A stretch of DNA of 64,000 nt from Okeania sp. SIO3I5 (lineage in GTDB: Bacteria > Cyanobacteriota > Cyanobacteriia > Cyanobacteriales > Microcoleaceae), in NCBI RefSeq assembly GCF_010672085.1, contig NZ_JAAHHT010000019.1, forward strand, positions 53,840-117,839. Reading direction: 5' to 3'. Shown in pieces: positions 1-10,127 of the stretch. The notes beneath the pieces are model-generated. The model was not told where the DNA came from and did no database searches. It saw only the letters and a list, made by a program, of their open reading frames with translations. The stretch's first letter is position 1; each line of letters opens with the position of its first letter. The translations under genes and the position numbers were made by a program.

Positions 1-296
1 GTGTCAAATACAATGAGTCATGTCAATGTTCGTTTAAATACCGATAAGAAAAGTAGTCCCAAACGCTTTTAGCAATGGGATAGAGGGTGTTGTAGTTCAC
101 CCCGTTAAGGTAACACTTAATTAAAACTAAGTCAAGGAATATTTTTCTATAGATTTAGTAACTATAAGATATAGCAGTCGAAGCAAAGAGCGGGGACATT
201 TATCAACCCTCAAACTCAGTCAGGACTAACTTCTGGCTTATTAAATATGACTTCTGACTTGCCCATAGATTAACCAAGAAACTCTGAATTTAGAGA
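1..296. other. Upstream region of ilvN; possible 3' tip of a preceding gene
   Basis: Plus frame 1 stays open from the first base to a TAG at 70-72 (23 codons), so the last codons of a gene entering from the left could be here, but the piece is too short to identify. From 73 to 296 I see no gene. The sequence just before the ilvN start is AT-rich and has no strong Shine-Dalgarno. Confidence 0.2.
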
Positions 297-821
297 ATGA
301 AACATACTCTTTCTGTTTTAGTTGAAGACGAAGCGGGAGTTTTAACCCGCATTGCCGGTTTATTTGCCCGTCGTGGTTTCAATATTGAGAGTCTAGCAGT
401 TGGCCCAGCAGAACAAACTGGTGTTTCTCGAATTACAATGGTAGTACCTGGGGACGATGGGATTATTGAACAGTTGACCAAACAACTATATAAGTTGGTT
501 AACGTTTTGAAAGTACATGATATTACAGCTATTCCCTGTGTAGAACGAGAATTAATGTTACTCAAAATTAATGCTACTACTGGTATGCGCTCAGAAGTGA
601 TCGAAATTGCAAATATTTTTCGGGCGCGGGTAGTAGATGTGGGGGAAGACTCACTAACTATTGAAGTAGTAGGAGACCCAGGAAAAATGGTAGCTATTGT
701 CCAAATGCTTGCTAAATACGGTATCCGTGAAATTGCTAGAACTGGCAAAATAGCTTTAACTCGTGAGTCTGGGGTTAATACTGAGTTCCTTAAAGTTACA
801 GCTTTGGAAGCCAAAGTCTAA
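297..821 (+). CDS. ilvN: Acetolactate synthase small (regulatory) subunit
   Basis: This is the regulatory subunit of acetohydroxyacid synthase, the first common enzyme of valine, leucine and isoleucine synthesis. It activates the catalytic IlvB subunit and confers valine feedback inhibition. The 174-aa length is normal for the family. An ACT domain fills residues 1-75, opening [20 protein letters not shown] and continuing into the typical [16 protein letters not shown] segment. A C-terminal ACT-like domain follows, with EVVGDPGKM and [15 protein letters not shown]. The ATG gives an N-terminus matching the family. It stands alone: the catalytic subunit is not in the window and the next gene is 870 bp away. 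The antisense ORF over the same span is a shadow. Confidence 0.95.
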   Translation: MKHTLSVLVEDEAGVLTRIAGLFARRGFNIESLAVGPAEQTGVSRITMVVPGDDGIIEQLTKQLYKLVNVLKVHDITAIPCVERELMLLKINATTGMRSEVIEIANIFRARVVDVGEDSLTIEVVGDPGKMVAIVQMLAKYGIREIARTGKIALTRESGVNTEFLKVTALEAKV

Positions 822-1693
822 GTATTTTTTTTGATGTAAATTAGCAGATAGTTAATTATATGAAATAGGAAATACTAATTTAAACTTAGATACAAAGTTT
901 AAAGACTACTATTTTGCTCTCTAACAACTTAAATTACCTTGAATAATTACTGATTTAAGTTTGATTTTTAGCTAATTTATTCTCAATTAAATTTCTGATA
1001 TTCGTCAATTACTCCTTGATTTAGCATTAGCTAATTAGGAGTATTTTTTTGTATTGATTTAGTAAATATAAATCCCATCCATAAGAGCTGATTTACTTTA
1101 TAAATCTTAATTATTCATTTGGACATTTAGAAACACTTTCTTTAGATTATCTTTATAAATTAACTCTAATACCAAATTGATAAATGTTTGCTACAAATAG
1201 CTAGGGAATTTTTTAGGAGTCAGGAGTTTTATGGGAATAGCTTCAATACCATTTATTAGTTCATAACTGAGCTTTTTAGTCAAAGATACATCCTACAAAG
1301 TCTTTTATCGCCCTTAGTATTCGTAACATTCTTTTTTTGAATTGGTATAATACCGCTTTAAAATCAATTATACAAACTATTTATATCCCCAATAAAATTA
1401 ATGATTCAGTGTTGATTTAGCATTTTTGCTTAAGACAAAAATACTAATTTTTTTAGATTCAAAAAATACTTCCGGATTTTTACATAATAGGCAGTAAAAG
1501 TTGGTGGAAAACTCAAGAATGATTTTTCCTAAAACCACAAATCAAGTAGTCAAAATTCACAATTAATTGTGAATTTTGACTACATAACTTCAAACAAATT
1601 TTGAATAAGTCTTGAGTAATTAAAAATCTAACTTCAATAGGAAAATAATTCCTGTTTTGTCAATTACTGTCGTTCATATTTACAACAAAAACC
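822..1693. other. Gene-free AT-rich intergenic region
   Basis: There is no plausible coding sequence in these 870 bases. A short hairpin (ATTACTCCTTGATTTAGCATTAGCTAATTAGGAGTA, around 1006-1045) lies downstream of ilvN and could act in termination. The only strong structure is the perfect palindrome at 1546-1583, listed separately. Confidence 0.5.
1546..1583. repeat. 38-bp perfect palindrome
   Basis: Two 19-bp arms (left arm GTAGTCAAAATTCACAATT) meet with no spacer, and every base pairs with its mirror position. The palindrome ends about 110 bp before the CAP/RTX gene. It could form a cruciform, bind a dimeric regulator, or be a collapsed inverted repeat. It is not a standard Rho-independent terminator because it has no loop, is AT-rich, and has no T-tract directly after it. 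Confidence 0.85.
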
Positions 1694-3409
1694 ATGACAC
1701 AACCAACTGCACTAGACCAATATATGCTTGAGTTAGTAAACAGAGCTAGAGCAAATCCTCAAGCAGAAGCCGATCTTTATCTAAATGGAAACATAAATAA
1801 AGACTTTCCCTATACAGATGACGATGGGAATATCATACCAGAAATCCCTACAGGTACAAATCCAGTACAACCTCTAGCATTTAATCTCAACCTCAATACT
1901 GCTGCTAACGGTCATACTCAATGGATGCTAGATAATAATGTATTTAGCCATACAGGGGAAGGTGGTTCAAGTGTAGGGGCACGTGCGACGGCTGCGGGTT
2001 ACACCTGGTCTGGTATTGGGGAAAATATTGCTATCAGTGGAAGTTCAGTAAATACAGCTACCGATTTTGTCAGGAACAACCACCAAGAGTTATTTGATAG
2101 TCCAGGTCATCGTCTAAATATCATGAACAATGACTTTGAAGTAATTGGAATTTCTTCACTAGAAGGACCGTTTGATTATGGTAGTATAACTCTTAACTCA
2201 ATGATAACTACCCAAAAGTTTGGCTATAATAACGAAGGGCCTTTTATCACAGGTGTTGCCTACACTGATGCAGTCAATAATGACGACTTCTATACAGTCG
2301 GTGAAGGAATAGGCGGCATAACAGTTACAGCAGTCGATCAAGCAAATAGTGCCAATACTTTCACAACCACTACTTGGGATACAGGTGGTTATCGTTTAGA
2401 TGTAGAAGAAAATAAAACTTACAATGTAACCTTCTCTGGCGATCTCGATCAAGATGGCAAAGCAGGCGATACAGTAACTTATGAAGTTGTAGTTGGTTCC
2501 GAAAACGTCAAACAAGATGTAGTCAGTGACAGCTTACCTACTCCCCCTCCTAATGTTCCCACCCCTGGAGACGATAACCTCAATGTAGATGGTACTACCT
2601 CAGTAGTTCAAGGTTTAGGAGGCAATGACACTCTAACTGGAAGCAGTGGAGGTGATAGTATTGGTGGTGGAGAAGGTAACGATGTTGTCAATGGTGAACT
2701 TGGCAATGACTTCCTGACTGGATGGACTGGTAACGATGAACTTAACGGCGGTAGCGGTAATGATACCGTTCTGGGTGGAGATGGTCTTGATACTCTCAAT
2801 GGTGGCGATAATCCTGACACTCTCAAGGGAGGAAATAATCCTGACGAACTTAATGGTGATGATGGCAATGACTTTTTACAAGGAGAAACTGGTAACGATA
2901 TTCTCAATGGTGGTGATGGTGATGATACTGCCGGAGGTGGTATAGGTGACGATACTATTGATGGTGGTATTGGTAATGATTCCCTAACTGGTTGGAAAGG
3001 TAATGATAACATTACTGGTGGTGCAGGTAATGATATGGTTAAAGGTGGTGATGGTGTGGATACCCTGACAGGAGTCGATCCAACTGCTGCTCAACCAGGG
3101 AATAATGAGATAGATACTTTGCGTGGCGGTGCTGATGCCGATTTATTTATCTTAGGTGATGCTCAGGTTTACTATGATGATAATGGTACAGCAGATTACG
3201 CTCTTATCGGTACTTTTAATAGTGCTCAAGGCGATCGGATTCAACTTTCTGGTAATATTTCTGATTATAGTTTCAACGAAAATGTTTCTGGGTTACCTGC
3301 TGGAACAGCTATCTATGCCAACAGTGGCAGTGAACTAATTGCTGTTGTTGATAGGGTTACAGGTATGAATTGGAGTGATACAAATACAACTGGGCTCTCT
3401 TTTGTATAA
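1694..3409 (+). CDS. CAP (SCP/PR-1) domain protein with RTX calcium-binding repeats
   Basis: This is a 571-aa probable exoprotein. Residues ~8-165 form a CAP domain: a helix LDQYMLELVNRARANP as in bacterial SCP proteins, then FSHTGEGG, GENIAISG and SPGHRLNIMNN, the usual CAP signatures. A middle segment (~170-285) looks beta-rich. From ~300 to ~460 come repeats of the type GGxGNDxLxG, the calcium-binding beta-roll of RTX proteins. The C-terminal ~100 residues lack repeats and include DADLFILGD. There is no N-terminal signal peptide, which fits type I secretion through a C-terminal signal. The biochemical role is unknown; bacterial CAP domains are often linked to the cell surface or to lipid binding. 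It stands near a second RTX gene on the same strand. Confidence 0.88.
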   Translation: MTQPTALDQYMLELVNRARANPQAEADLYLNGNINKDFPYTDDDGNIIPEIPTGTNPVQPLAFNLNLNTAANGHTQWMLDNNVFSHTGEGGSSVGARATAAGYTWSGIGENIAISGSSVNTATDFVRNNHQELFDSPGHRLNIMNNDFEVIGISSLEGPFDYGSITLNSMITTQKFGYNNEGPFITGVAYTDAVNNDDFYTVGEGIGGITVTAVDQANSANTFTTTTWDTGGYRLDVEENKTYNVTFSGDLDQDGKAGDTVTYEVVVGSENVKQDVVSDSLPTPPPNVPTPGDDNLNVDGTTSVVQGLGGNDTLTGSSGGDSIGGGEGNDVVNGELGNDFLTGWTGNDELNGGSGNDTVLGGDGLDTLNGGDNPDTLKGGNNPDELNGDDGNDFLQGETGNDILNGGDGDDTAGGGIGDDTIDGGIGNDSLTGWKGNDNITGGAGNDMVKGGDGVDTLTGVDPTAAQPGNNEIDTLRGGADADLFILGDAQVYYDDNGTADYALIGTFNSAQGDRIQLSGNISDYSFNENVSGLPAGTAIYANSGSELIAVVDRVTGMNWSDTNTTGLSFV

Positions 3410-3835
3410 TAGACCTCTCCGATAATCAAAAATCAAATCAATTATCGTACAGAAATAATCAATTCTTTCCCCCTACTCCCTACTCCCTACCCCCTACTCC
3501 CTACTTCCTACTTCCTACTCCCTCTTTTCCGGAGAGGTCTAATCTCTAGGAGTTACAGAGATTGGTCTTCAAGTGTACCTCACCATCGTAAAAAGTGCTG
3601 TAATAAAGTTTCTATTATAACATAGGACTTACGCAAAGAAACCGGGTTTTCAGGATAAATCGTTGTTTTGACAATAAATATCTACGAAACAAACACGGTT
3701 TCTGGGTTTATCTGCGTAATTCCTGATAACAATTAAAATATAAATTTTTTTTAACTCCTCAAAAATTCCGGACTTTTGCTTAATATCTCGATAGTTTTTA
3801 ACAGAAGTTAATTTATTGTTATTAGGAAACAAAAG
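3410..3835. repeat. Intergenic spacer with CT-rich simple repeat and a GGACTTACGCA-type hairpin element
   Basis: Near 3465-3530 there is a run of tandem CTCCCTAC-like units, flanked by AGACCTCTCCG and CGGAGAGGTCT as an inverted pair. From 3624 to 3724 lies one copy of the dispersed family that begins AGGACTTACGCA and ends TGCGTAATTCCT, with GAAACCGGGTTT inside. No gene is visible. Confidence 0.6.
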
Positions 3836-5164
3836 ATGACTACCATAGAAGGAACTACTGGTCCAGATATATTAAACGGAGACAGCTTGGCAAATACCAT
3901 TTTTGGTAGGCTTGGCGATGATATTATTGATGGCGATCTAGGAAATGATACCATTGGTGGTGGTGGTGGAAATGATACTATTGATGGTGGTGATGGTGCC
4001 GACTCCCTCACAGGTTTTACAGGAGATGATAGCATTGATGGTGGTGATGATAATGACACTATCCAAGGAGGAGACGATAACGATACTCTCAGGGGCCAGG
4101 CAGGTGACGATGTGCTCAGGGGTGGAAATGGCCTCGATGTTATTGATGGTGGAATTGGTGACGATATTATTGATGGTGGTGCTGGGGCAGACTCTCTAAT
4201 AGGTTGGATAGGAGATGATTCAATTCTTGGTGCTGGAGGGAATGATACGATTGTTGGTGGAGCTGGCTCTGATACTATTGGTGGTGGAGAGGGAAATGAT
4301 ATTCTGGATGGCAGTGATAGTGAAGCGGATGATGGCGCTGCGGACTCGATCACAGGTTTTACAGGAAATGATTCCATCAGTGGAGGCGGTGGCGACGATA
4401 CCCTCAGAGGAGGAGACGATAACGATACTGTTGATGGTGGTGCTGGAAATGATAACATTCAAGGAGGGAATGGCAACGACTCTCTAAGAGGTGCCACAGG
4501 AAATGATAGAATATCTGGTGACAGTGGTACGGATATTCTCCAAGGAGGAGCAGGCGACGATACACTGCTGGGCGGTGCAGGTAACGATGAACTTCTGGGC
4601 AACCGGGGCAACGATCGCATTAATGGAGGTAACGGAAGTGACACTCTCGTTGGTGGTATTGGTAACGATTTCCTTCTGGGAGTTAATGGCAATGATGTTT
4701 TAATCGGTGGTCGTGGTAACGATATTATGCTTGGTGGTAATGGTGCAGACATATTAGAAGGACGTACAGGTCGCGATCGACTGAATGGAGGTTTGGGTTC
4801 AGATACTCTGACTGGTGGCGCTGGTCGCGACTTATTCATCTTCAACACTAATACAGCATTTTCAACAGACATAGGTGTCGATACCATCGTAGACTTTACT
4901 CCAGGAGAAGATTTAATTCTACTTGACACGAGAACATTTACAGCGTTGACTCCTATTGATGGCGGTATTGATGCCAGTCAATTTGAAGTCGTTACTACTG
5001 ACGCAGATGCTGCAACTAGCGAGGCACTAATTACTTACAACTCTAACACTGGTGCATTGTTCTATAATCAAAATGGTAATGCACCTGGTTTTGGTAATGG
5101 CGATCAATTTGCACTTCTAGAAAATACCTCTGTACTTGAAGCAGCAGATTTTACAGTGCGTTAG
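3836..5164 (+). CDS. RTX calcium-binding repeat protein, putative type I secretion substrate
   Basis: The 442-aa protein is almost entirely RTX nonapeptide repeats (GGxGNDxIxGG type) from residue ~8 to ~330. There is no recognisable enzymatic head. The last ~115 residues are a distinct domain opening GRDLFIFNTNTAF, then GVDTIVDFTPGEDLILLD, and ending with LFYNQNGNAPGFGNGDQFA. The same domain ends the RTX serine protease encoded at 18031-19509, so it probably carries the shared C-terminal secretion signal. There is no N-terminal signal peptide. The ATG gives a short lead (MTTIEGTTGPDILNGD) straight into the repeats. Binding of calcium and an extracellular location are inferred from the repeat family; the function is unknown. 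Confidence 0.85.
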   Translation: MTTIEGTTGPDILNGDSLANTIFGRLGDDIIDGDLGNDTIGGGGGNDTIDGGDGADSLTGFTGDDSIDGGDDNDTIQGGDDNDTLRGQAGDDVLRGGNGLDVIDGGIGDDIIDGGAGADSLIGWIGDDSILGAGGNDTIVGGAGSDTIGGGEGNDILDGSDSEADDGAADSITGFTGNDSISGGGGDDTLRGGDDNDTVDGGAGNDNIQGGNGNDSLRGATGNDRISGDSGTDILQGGAGDDTLLGGAGNDELLGNRGNDRINGGNGSDTLVGGIGNDFLLGVNGNDVLIGGRGNDIMLGGNGADILEGRTGRDRLNGGLGSDTLTGGAGRDLFIFNTNTAFSTDIGVDTIVDFTPGEDLILLDTRTFTALTPIDGGIDASQFEVVTTDADAATSEALITYNSNTGALFYNQNGNAPGFGNGDQFALLENTSVLEAADFTVR

Positions 5165-6046
5165 GCTTCGAGGTTTCTGGCAAATACAATGGATTCCACC
5201 TTGGTGAAGTTATATCAAATCCGGTAGCATCGGTATAAAAAGAGTTTGGGAAGTGTGGGAAGGGTGGGAGGTGTGGGAAGTGTGGGGAGATTATAGAAAG
5301 ATTTGGTAATGCTTGAAGATGGAACATTTTTTTCTACCGAACCCGAGCGGATTTGATATACAGCGCTTTTCAGATTGATGGACCACATCATCACAAGTAA
5401 AACCCCGTAGGGACGTTCCATGGAACGTCCCTACTGTGGTCTACCGTGCAGGAAAACTGCTGTAATATGAAATCCGGTAGCATCGGTAGAAAAAAGCTGA
5501 GAAACCGGGTTTGTATCAAATGTCCTTGTACGGACGTTGCATAACAAAAATGCGTTTTCCTTACGGAATGCTCCGCTTTCCATGTCGCGCAGCGTTAACT
5601 CGTTGTGCTTTGCTAAACGTCCCTACCATTGACTTCCCACAAACCCGGTTTCTTGTAACTCGGAAGCCAGAGGATTTGATATTACAGAAGATAGGAGATT
5701 TTTTTTATGCCCAATTAAACGGATTTGATATCAAATCCAGTTGTACCGCTACAATTCATGCCTCGTAGGGGTTTGGTCACCAAACCCCTACAATTTTTAT
5801 CAGAAACAGGACTTACGCAGGTGAACCCAGAAACCCGGTTTCTACGAGAAACCGGGTTTCTTTGCGTAAGTCCTAAGAAAGTAGACCTACTAACAGGTAA
5901 GGAGTGATGACTTTGAACTCAATATCAGCAGGACTTACGCAAATTCTTAGACAATACGCTATCTGTAGAGGGCTTTCTTCCATTCGCTAGATATGGGCAA
6001 ATGCCATTTGCCCCTACGAGATATGGAGGTTCTGCGTAAGTCCTAA
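5165..6046. repeat. Mosaic of small palindromic/MITE-like elements
   Basis: No real gene is seen. The segment is stacked repeats: a TATCAAATCCGG-ended element at 5213-5358; a TTACAGCGCTTTTC-type element at ~5360-5463 carrying the perfect palindrome GTAGGGACGTTCC/GGAACGTCCCTAC; a larger TATGAAATCCGG...GGATTTGATA element at ~5467-5681 with an AAACCGGGTTT hairpin inside; and AGGACTTACGCA/TGCGTAAGTCCT elements at 5808-5874 and 5930-6044. The last one ends only a few bases from the stop codon of the adenylate cyclase. Two short ORFs here are built from repeat sequence and are not annotated. Confidence 0.75.
5213..5358. mobile_element. MITE, TATCAAATCC family
   Basis: It starts TATCAAATCCGGTAGC and ends GAGCGGATTTGATA, giving 10-bp terminal inverted repeats like the better preserved copies at 19856-20004, 26301-26448 and 47250-47376. 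The interior is a G-rich simple repeat (gggaagtgtggga). It has no coding capacity, and its target duplication is not clear. Confidence 0.6.
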
Positions 6047-9000
6047 TCAGATTTGCTTCACTCTATCTCTGAGCCAATAAGTAATCATTTCTCCTCTACC
6101 TTTAACTGAAATAGATCCCCTGGGTTCTAATAAAAACTTATCTTTCAAAAGTTGATAAGTAGCTTCGGTAAGTTGAATTTTACCACAAATTCCGCTTGAT
6201 TCCATCCGAGACGCTACATTTACTGTATCGCCCCACAAATCATAAATAAACTTTTTAATACCAATGACTCCTGCTACCACAGGTCCGGTATTAATACCGA
6301 TGCGAATTTGAAAAGCTTCTCCGCGATCATTGAAAAATTTCCTAATCGCCTTTTGCATATCTAATGCCATATTAGCGATCGCCTCGGCATGATTGTCTCT
6401 AGCTTCGGGCAAACCACCAACTACCATATAAGAATCTCCAATTGTTTTAATTTTTTCCAAATTATGTTGTTCAGTCAATTGATCGAACTCTGAGAAAATT
6501 TGATTCAGTATACTCACCAGTTCACTAGGAGATATCCGAGCTGAATAACCAGTAAAATCGACAATATCAGCAAACAAAATAGTCACATTTTCAAACCGTT
6601 TCGCAATCGGATGTTGATTTTGTTTTAATTTTGCAGCAATCTGAGCCGGCAAAATATTCAATAATAAGCTGTCAGATTTTTGTTGTTCTAATCGCAGTGC
6701 AGTTTCTACAGATTTACGTTTTGTGATGTCTTGAACAGTACCTTCATAGTAAAGTATTTCTCCTTCAGAATTATGGACTACATGAACATTTTCAGAAACC
6801 CACATTACACTACCATCAGCACGATAAACTTCTGATTCAAAATTTGATATAGAATCATATTTTTCAAGTTCGCTAATAAATTTAGAGCGATGGTTTGAGT
6901 CAACATATAATTGTTTACTAATATCAGTTATCTTATTTTTTAACTCTGTTTCTGAGGAAAACCCATACATCTTAACTAAAGCAGGGTTGGCACTGATGAA
7001 GCTTCCATCAGGAGTAGTTTGAAATATACCTTCTTCAGTATTTTCAAAGATAGTACGATATTTTTCCTCTGCTTTTTGTAAAGCATCCAGCACTCGTTTG
7101 CGTTCTGTAATATTACGCGCTACCCAAATTACACAGTTATCTGGTAATGGTGAAATGCTAGCAGTAAACCAAACTTCATCAGGTTTAGGAATTGGAGAAT
7201 GGGGATGAGGAACCGATCCGCCAGATTTGTAATTAGGAAGTTTACATGAGATTCCCCATATACAATTATAATCTTGGCAATTAGGATCGTGCTGTTGATT
7301 ATTAGATACGAGCAGACTATATTCTAAGTTAACAGTTTCCTGTGTATTCAGCACCCGTTGAATATTAATCATAAATAGGTTAGCTTGCTGAGGGGGCAAA
7401 ACCTCATAAACACTTTTGCCAATCAATTCATTGATCGGAGTATATAATACCTCAGAATTAGTAGATAAGATTTTGACATATTTGCCTTCAGCATCGAAAA
7501 CAGTAATTACATCAGTCATTGCCTCAAACAAGACTCGTAGTTCTGCTTCCGATTTTCGTAAGGCAGTCTCTACACGATGACGTTCTGAAATTTCTGCCAT
7601 TAGCAAACTATTTGATTTCCTTAAAGCTTTAGTGCGTTCTTCTACTTTGCCTTCTAACTGCTGATTAGCTCTTTGTAAAGCTTCCTGTGCTTCTTTCCGT
7701 TCCGTAATATCCTCAACAGTTCCCTCATAACGAATTAATTGACTATCTTGATCGTACACAGCTCTGGCATTTTCAGATATCCAAATTAGACTGCCATCTC
7801 GACGATAAATTTGTGATTCATAATTAACTACAGCACCCTGCTGCTTTAATTTTTTGAGAAATCGCTGCCGATCTTCAGAATTACCGTAAAGTTGATGTTG
7901 TAAGCAGATAAAATTAGCTATCACTTGTTCAGGAGAATCATAACCATAAATTCGAGCTAATGCTGGATTAGCACTGATCAAGTAGCCATCTGGAGTTGCT
8001 TGGAAAATTCCTTCAACGGCATTTTCAAAGATAGTACGATATTTTTCTTCAGCTTCTCGTAATGCTGCTTCTGCATATTTGCGATCGCTAATATCAATGC
8101 CTACAGCAACAGCAGCTTCTCCTTGAGCATATTTTTGGGAGACAATTAAATAATTTCGGGCAGTACCATTAACGTAAGCAGATATTTCTCGATAATCATC
8201 TTGAGCAGCACTGGCAAAGAATTGCTGCATAAATTCATTAAATTCTTGACTAGCTTTGAGAAAGCCAATATTTTGACCAACAAAAGCTTCTTGGGGCAAA
8301 TTGTAGGTCTTTGCTAAGTGTTGATTAACTCCTAAGTAGCATAAATCTGAGCCGATCCAAGATACAATTCCTGGTATTGTTTCTAAAATAGTTTTGAACT
8401 GTTCTTGAGTTGCCCCAAGTTCTAATTGTGCTTGTCTGTGTTCGGTAATATCAATCCCCACTACGAATGCTGCTTGATTGCGATTATATTTGCGGGCAAC
8501 TATTAAATAATCTCGGTATAAATTGTCGTATGTTGAAGTAATTTCAGCAGTTATTTCTAGCTCAGAACTAGCAAAAAAATCTGCCATCAAAGAGTAAAAT
8601 TTAGAATTATCGTCTACAAGATCAAGATTTTTGCCGACAAATTCTCCTCGTGGTAGGTTAAAGGTATCAGCTAATTTTTGATTGACTTCAATATAGGTTA
8701 AATCTGCATTAATCCATGAAACCATTCCCGGAACAGCTTCTAATACTGTTTCTAGTTTTTCTTTACTAACTAACAGATTTTTTTCTGCTTGTTTCCGTTC
8801 GCTAATATCTATACCTACGACAAAAGCAGCTTGGTTTTTATTATACTTTTGGGCAACAATCAGATAGTTTCGAGGTTCCCCATTAATTTTTGATACAACT
8901 TCACCTATTTTTTCTGATTTAGAACTAGCAAAAAACTCTTCAACAAAATCATTAAATTGAGAACTTGTTCCTAAAAAACCAATATTTTTCCCTGGAAATT

Positions 9001-9700
9001 CTGCTCTAGGTATACCAAAAATATCAGCTAACCGCTGATTAACTTCTATATAATTTAATTCTGAACTAATCCAAGATACTGTACCAGGTACTCCTCCCAA
9101 AACTGTTTCTAACTGTTCTTTGGCTTTTCTTAATTTTTCTTCTCCTTGTTTAGCTTCAGTAATATCTATGCCTACTATAAAGGCAGCTTGGTTTTGATTG
9201 TATTTTTCTGCAACAACCAAATAGTTTCGACGTTCTCCATGAACTATTGATATAATTTCACGAGTTGTTTCTAAAGACGAACTCTCAAAAAAGTCTTTGA
9301 TAAAGTCATTAAACTCAGAACTTGCCCCTAAAAAACCAATATTTTTCCCCGGAAATTCTGTTCTGGGTATACCAAAAATATCAGCTAACTGCTGATTGAC
9401 TTCTATATATTGTAAATCTGAATTAATCCAAGATACTGTACCAGGTACTGCTGCCAAAACTGTTTGTAACTGTTCTTTGGCTATTTTTAAATCTTTTAGT
9501 GCTTGTTGGTGTTGAACAATTTCTTCTATTAAGCGATCGTTTGATTCTTTTAGTGCTGCAGTGCGCTCTTCAATTAGATCATTTAATTCTTGTGCCGTTA
9601 AGCAGCGATTTGAATTGACTTCTTTAAGTTCATTAATAGTTTGACGAAGTTCTATTAACTCCTGAATTAGTTCCTCTTTAGTTTGATCTAGAACGTTCAT
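6047..9700 (-). CDS. Multi-PAS class III adenylate cyclase
   Basis: This 1217-aa protein should make cAMP in response to signals sensed by PAS domains. A coiled coil (1-75) is followed by four closely similar PAS modules at a ~119-residue period, each opening like VLAAVPGTVSWI and containing NYLIVAxKYN. Three more PAS/PAC units follow at ~550-670, ~720-860 and ~875-990, two of them with YRTIFEN and ITERK boundaries. The cyclase domain is at ~1020-1215: FADIVDFTGYS supplies the two metal-binding Asp, KIKTIGDSYM the adenine-selecting Lys, and DLWGDTVNVASRMES the partner Asp plus the transition-state Asn and Arg. The Lys/Asp pair favours ATP over GTP. No transmembrane segment is seen, so it is likely cytosolic. 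It is monocistronic. Ligands of the PAS domains cannot be told. Confidence 0.92.
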   Translation of the reverse strand: MNVLDQTKEELIQELIELRQTINELKEVNSNRCLTAQELNDLIEERTAALKESNDRLIEEIVQHQQALKDLKIAKEQLQTVLAAVPGTVSWINSDLQYIEVNQQLADIFGIPRTEFPGKNIGFLGASSEFNDFIKDFFESSSLETTREIISIVHGERRNYLVVAEKYNQNQAAFIVGIDITEAKQGEEKLRKAKEQLETVLGGVPGTVSWISSELNYIEVNQRLADIFGIPRAEFPGKNIGFLGTSSQFNDFVEEFFASSKSEKIGEVVSKINGEPRNYLIVAQKYNKNQAAFVVGIDISERKQAEKNLLVSKEKLETVLEAVPGMVSWINADLTYIEVNQKLADTFNLPRGEFVGKNLDLVDDNSKFYSLMADFFASSELEITAEITSTYDNLYRDYLIVARKYNRNQAAFVVGIDITEHRQAQLELGATQEQFKTILETIPGIVSWIGSDLCYLGVNQHLAKTYNLPQEAFVGQNIGFLKASQEFNEFMQQFFASAAQDDYREISAYVNGTARNYLIVSQKYAQGEAAVAVGIDISDRKYAEAALREAEEKYRTIFENAVEGIFQATPDGYLISANPALARIYGYDSPEQVIANFICLQHQLYGNSEDRQRFLKKLKQQGAVVNYESQIYRRDGSLIWISENARAVYDQDSQLIRYEGTVEDITERKEAQEALQRANQQLEGKVEERTKALRKSNSLLMAEISERHRVETALRKSEAELRVLFEAMTDVITVFDAEGKYVKILSTNSEVLYTPINELIGKSVYEVLPPQQANLFMINIQRVLNTQETVNLEYSLLVSNNQQHDPNCQDYNCIWGISCKLPNYKSGGSVPHPHSPIPKPDEVWFTASISPLPDNCVIWVARNITERKRVLDALQKAEEKYRTIFENTEEGIFQTTPDGSFISANPALVKMYGFSSETELKNKITDISKQLYVDSNHRSKFISELEKYDSISNFESEVYRADGSVMWVSENVHVVHNSEGEILYYEGTVQDITKRKSVETALRLEQQKSDSLLLNILPAQIAAKLKQNQHPIAKRFENVTILFADIVDFTGYSARISPSELVSILNQIFSEFDQLTEQHNLEKIKTIGDSYMVVGGLPEARDNHAEAIANMALDMQKAIRKFFNDRGEAFQIRIGINTGPVVAGVIGIKKFIYDLWGDTVNVASRMESSGICGKIQLTEATYQLLKDKFLLEPRGSISVKGRGEMITYWLRDRVKQI

Positions 9701-10127
9701 AATTTTAAATTCTTATGATACTTTGTCAAGAAATTTATTCAAGTTTAACCATATCTTTTTTCATAAATAATTATCTTGATTTGTATCTAATTTTGGGATA
9801 ACTAAATCTGATAATTTTGCTCATTCAAAACTAAATAAGCTGTCAGTCAACTCGGTTGAGAAAGCCTATAATTTTAAATTTACTTAATTTATTCGATAAG
9901 TTTAATTTCTCAAGAAAGTATGAAATATTTCTTGGATTTTCTAGTAGATGCCGATCCTGTATAACTCCTATCAACTATTCTGTAGATTTTTATCTAGTTA
10001 AATATCTTTATTTTTCTACTGTTGAGGAGATTAAAACAATATAAATATAATTTCCCTATGCATTGTAACACATATATACCTTAATGTCAAAAATTAGCCA
10101 GGGAAAAGAAATAACTTGTTACTTTAA

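Noticed and set aside
290-814. 174-aa minus-strand ORF over ilvN
   Set aside because: The plus strand encodes a clear IlvN; the antisense product has no family resemblance.
2608-3012. Minus-strand Pro/Ser-rich ORFs opposite the RTX genes (also 3808-4458 and 4459-4929)
   Set aside because: They are shadows of GGxGNDxL repeats; the complementary codons give Ser/Pro-rich text in every RTX gene.
5511-5907. Two short plus-strand ORFs (85 and 60 aa)
   Set aside because: Composed of GGACTTACGCA and AAACCGGGTTT repeat elements; no gene traits.
9856-10044. 62-aa ORF after the adenylate cyclase region
   Set aside because: No ribosome-binding site, no neighbours in operon and no recognisable motif; chance ORF in AT-rich DNA.
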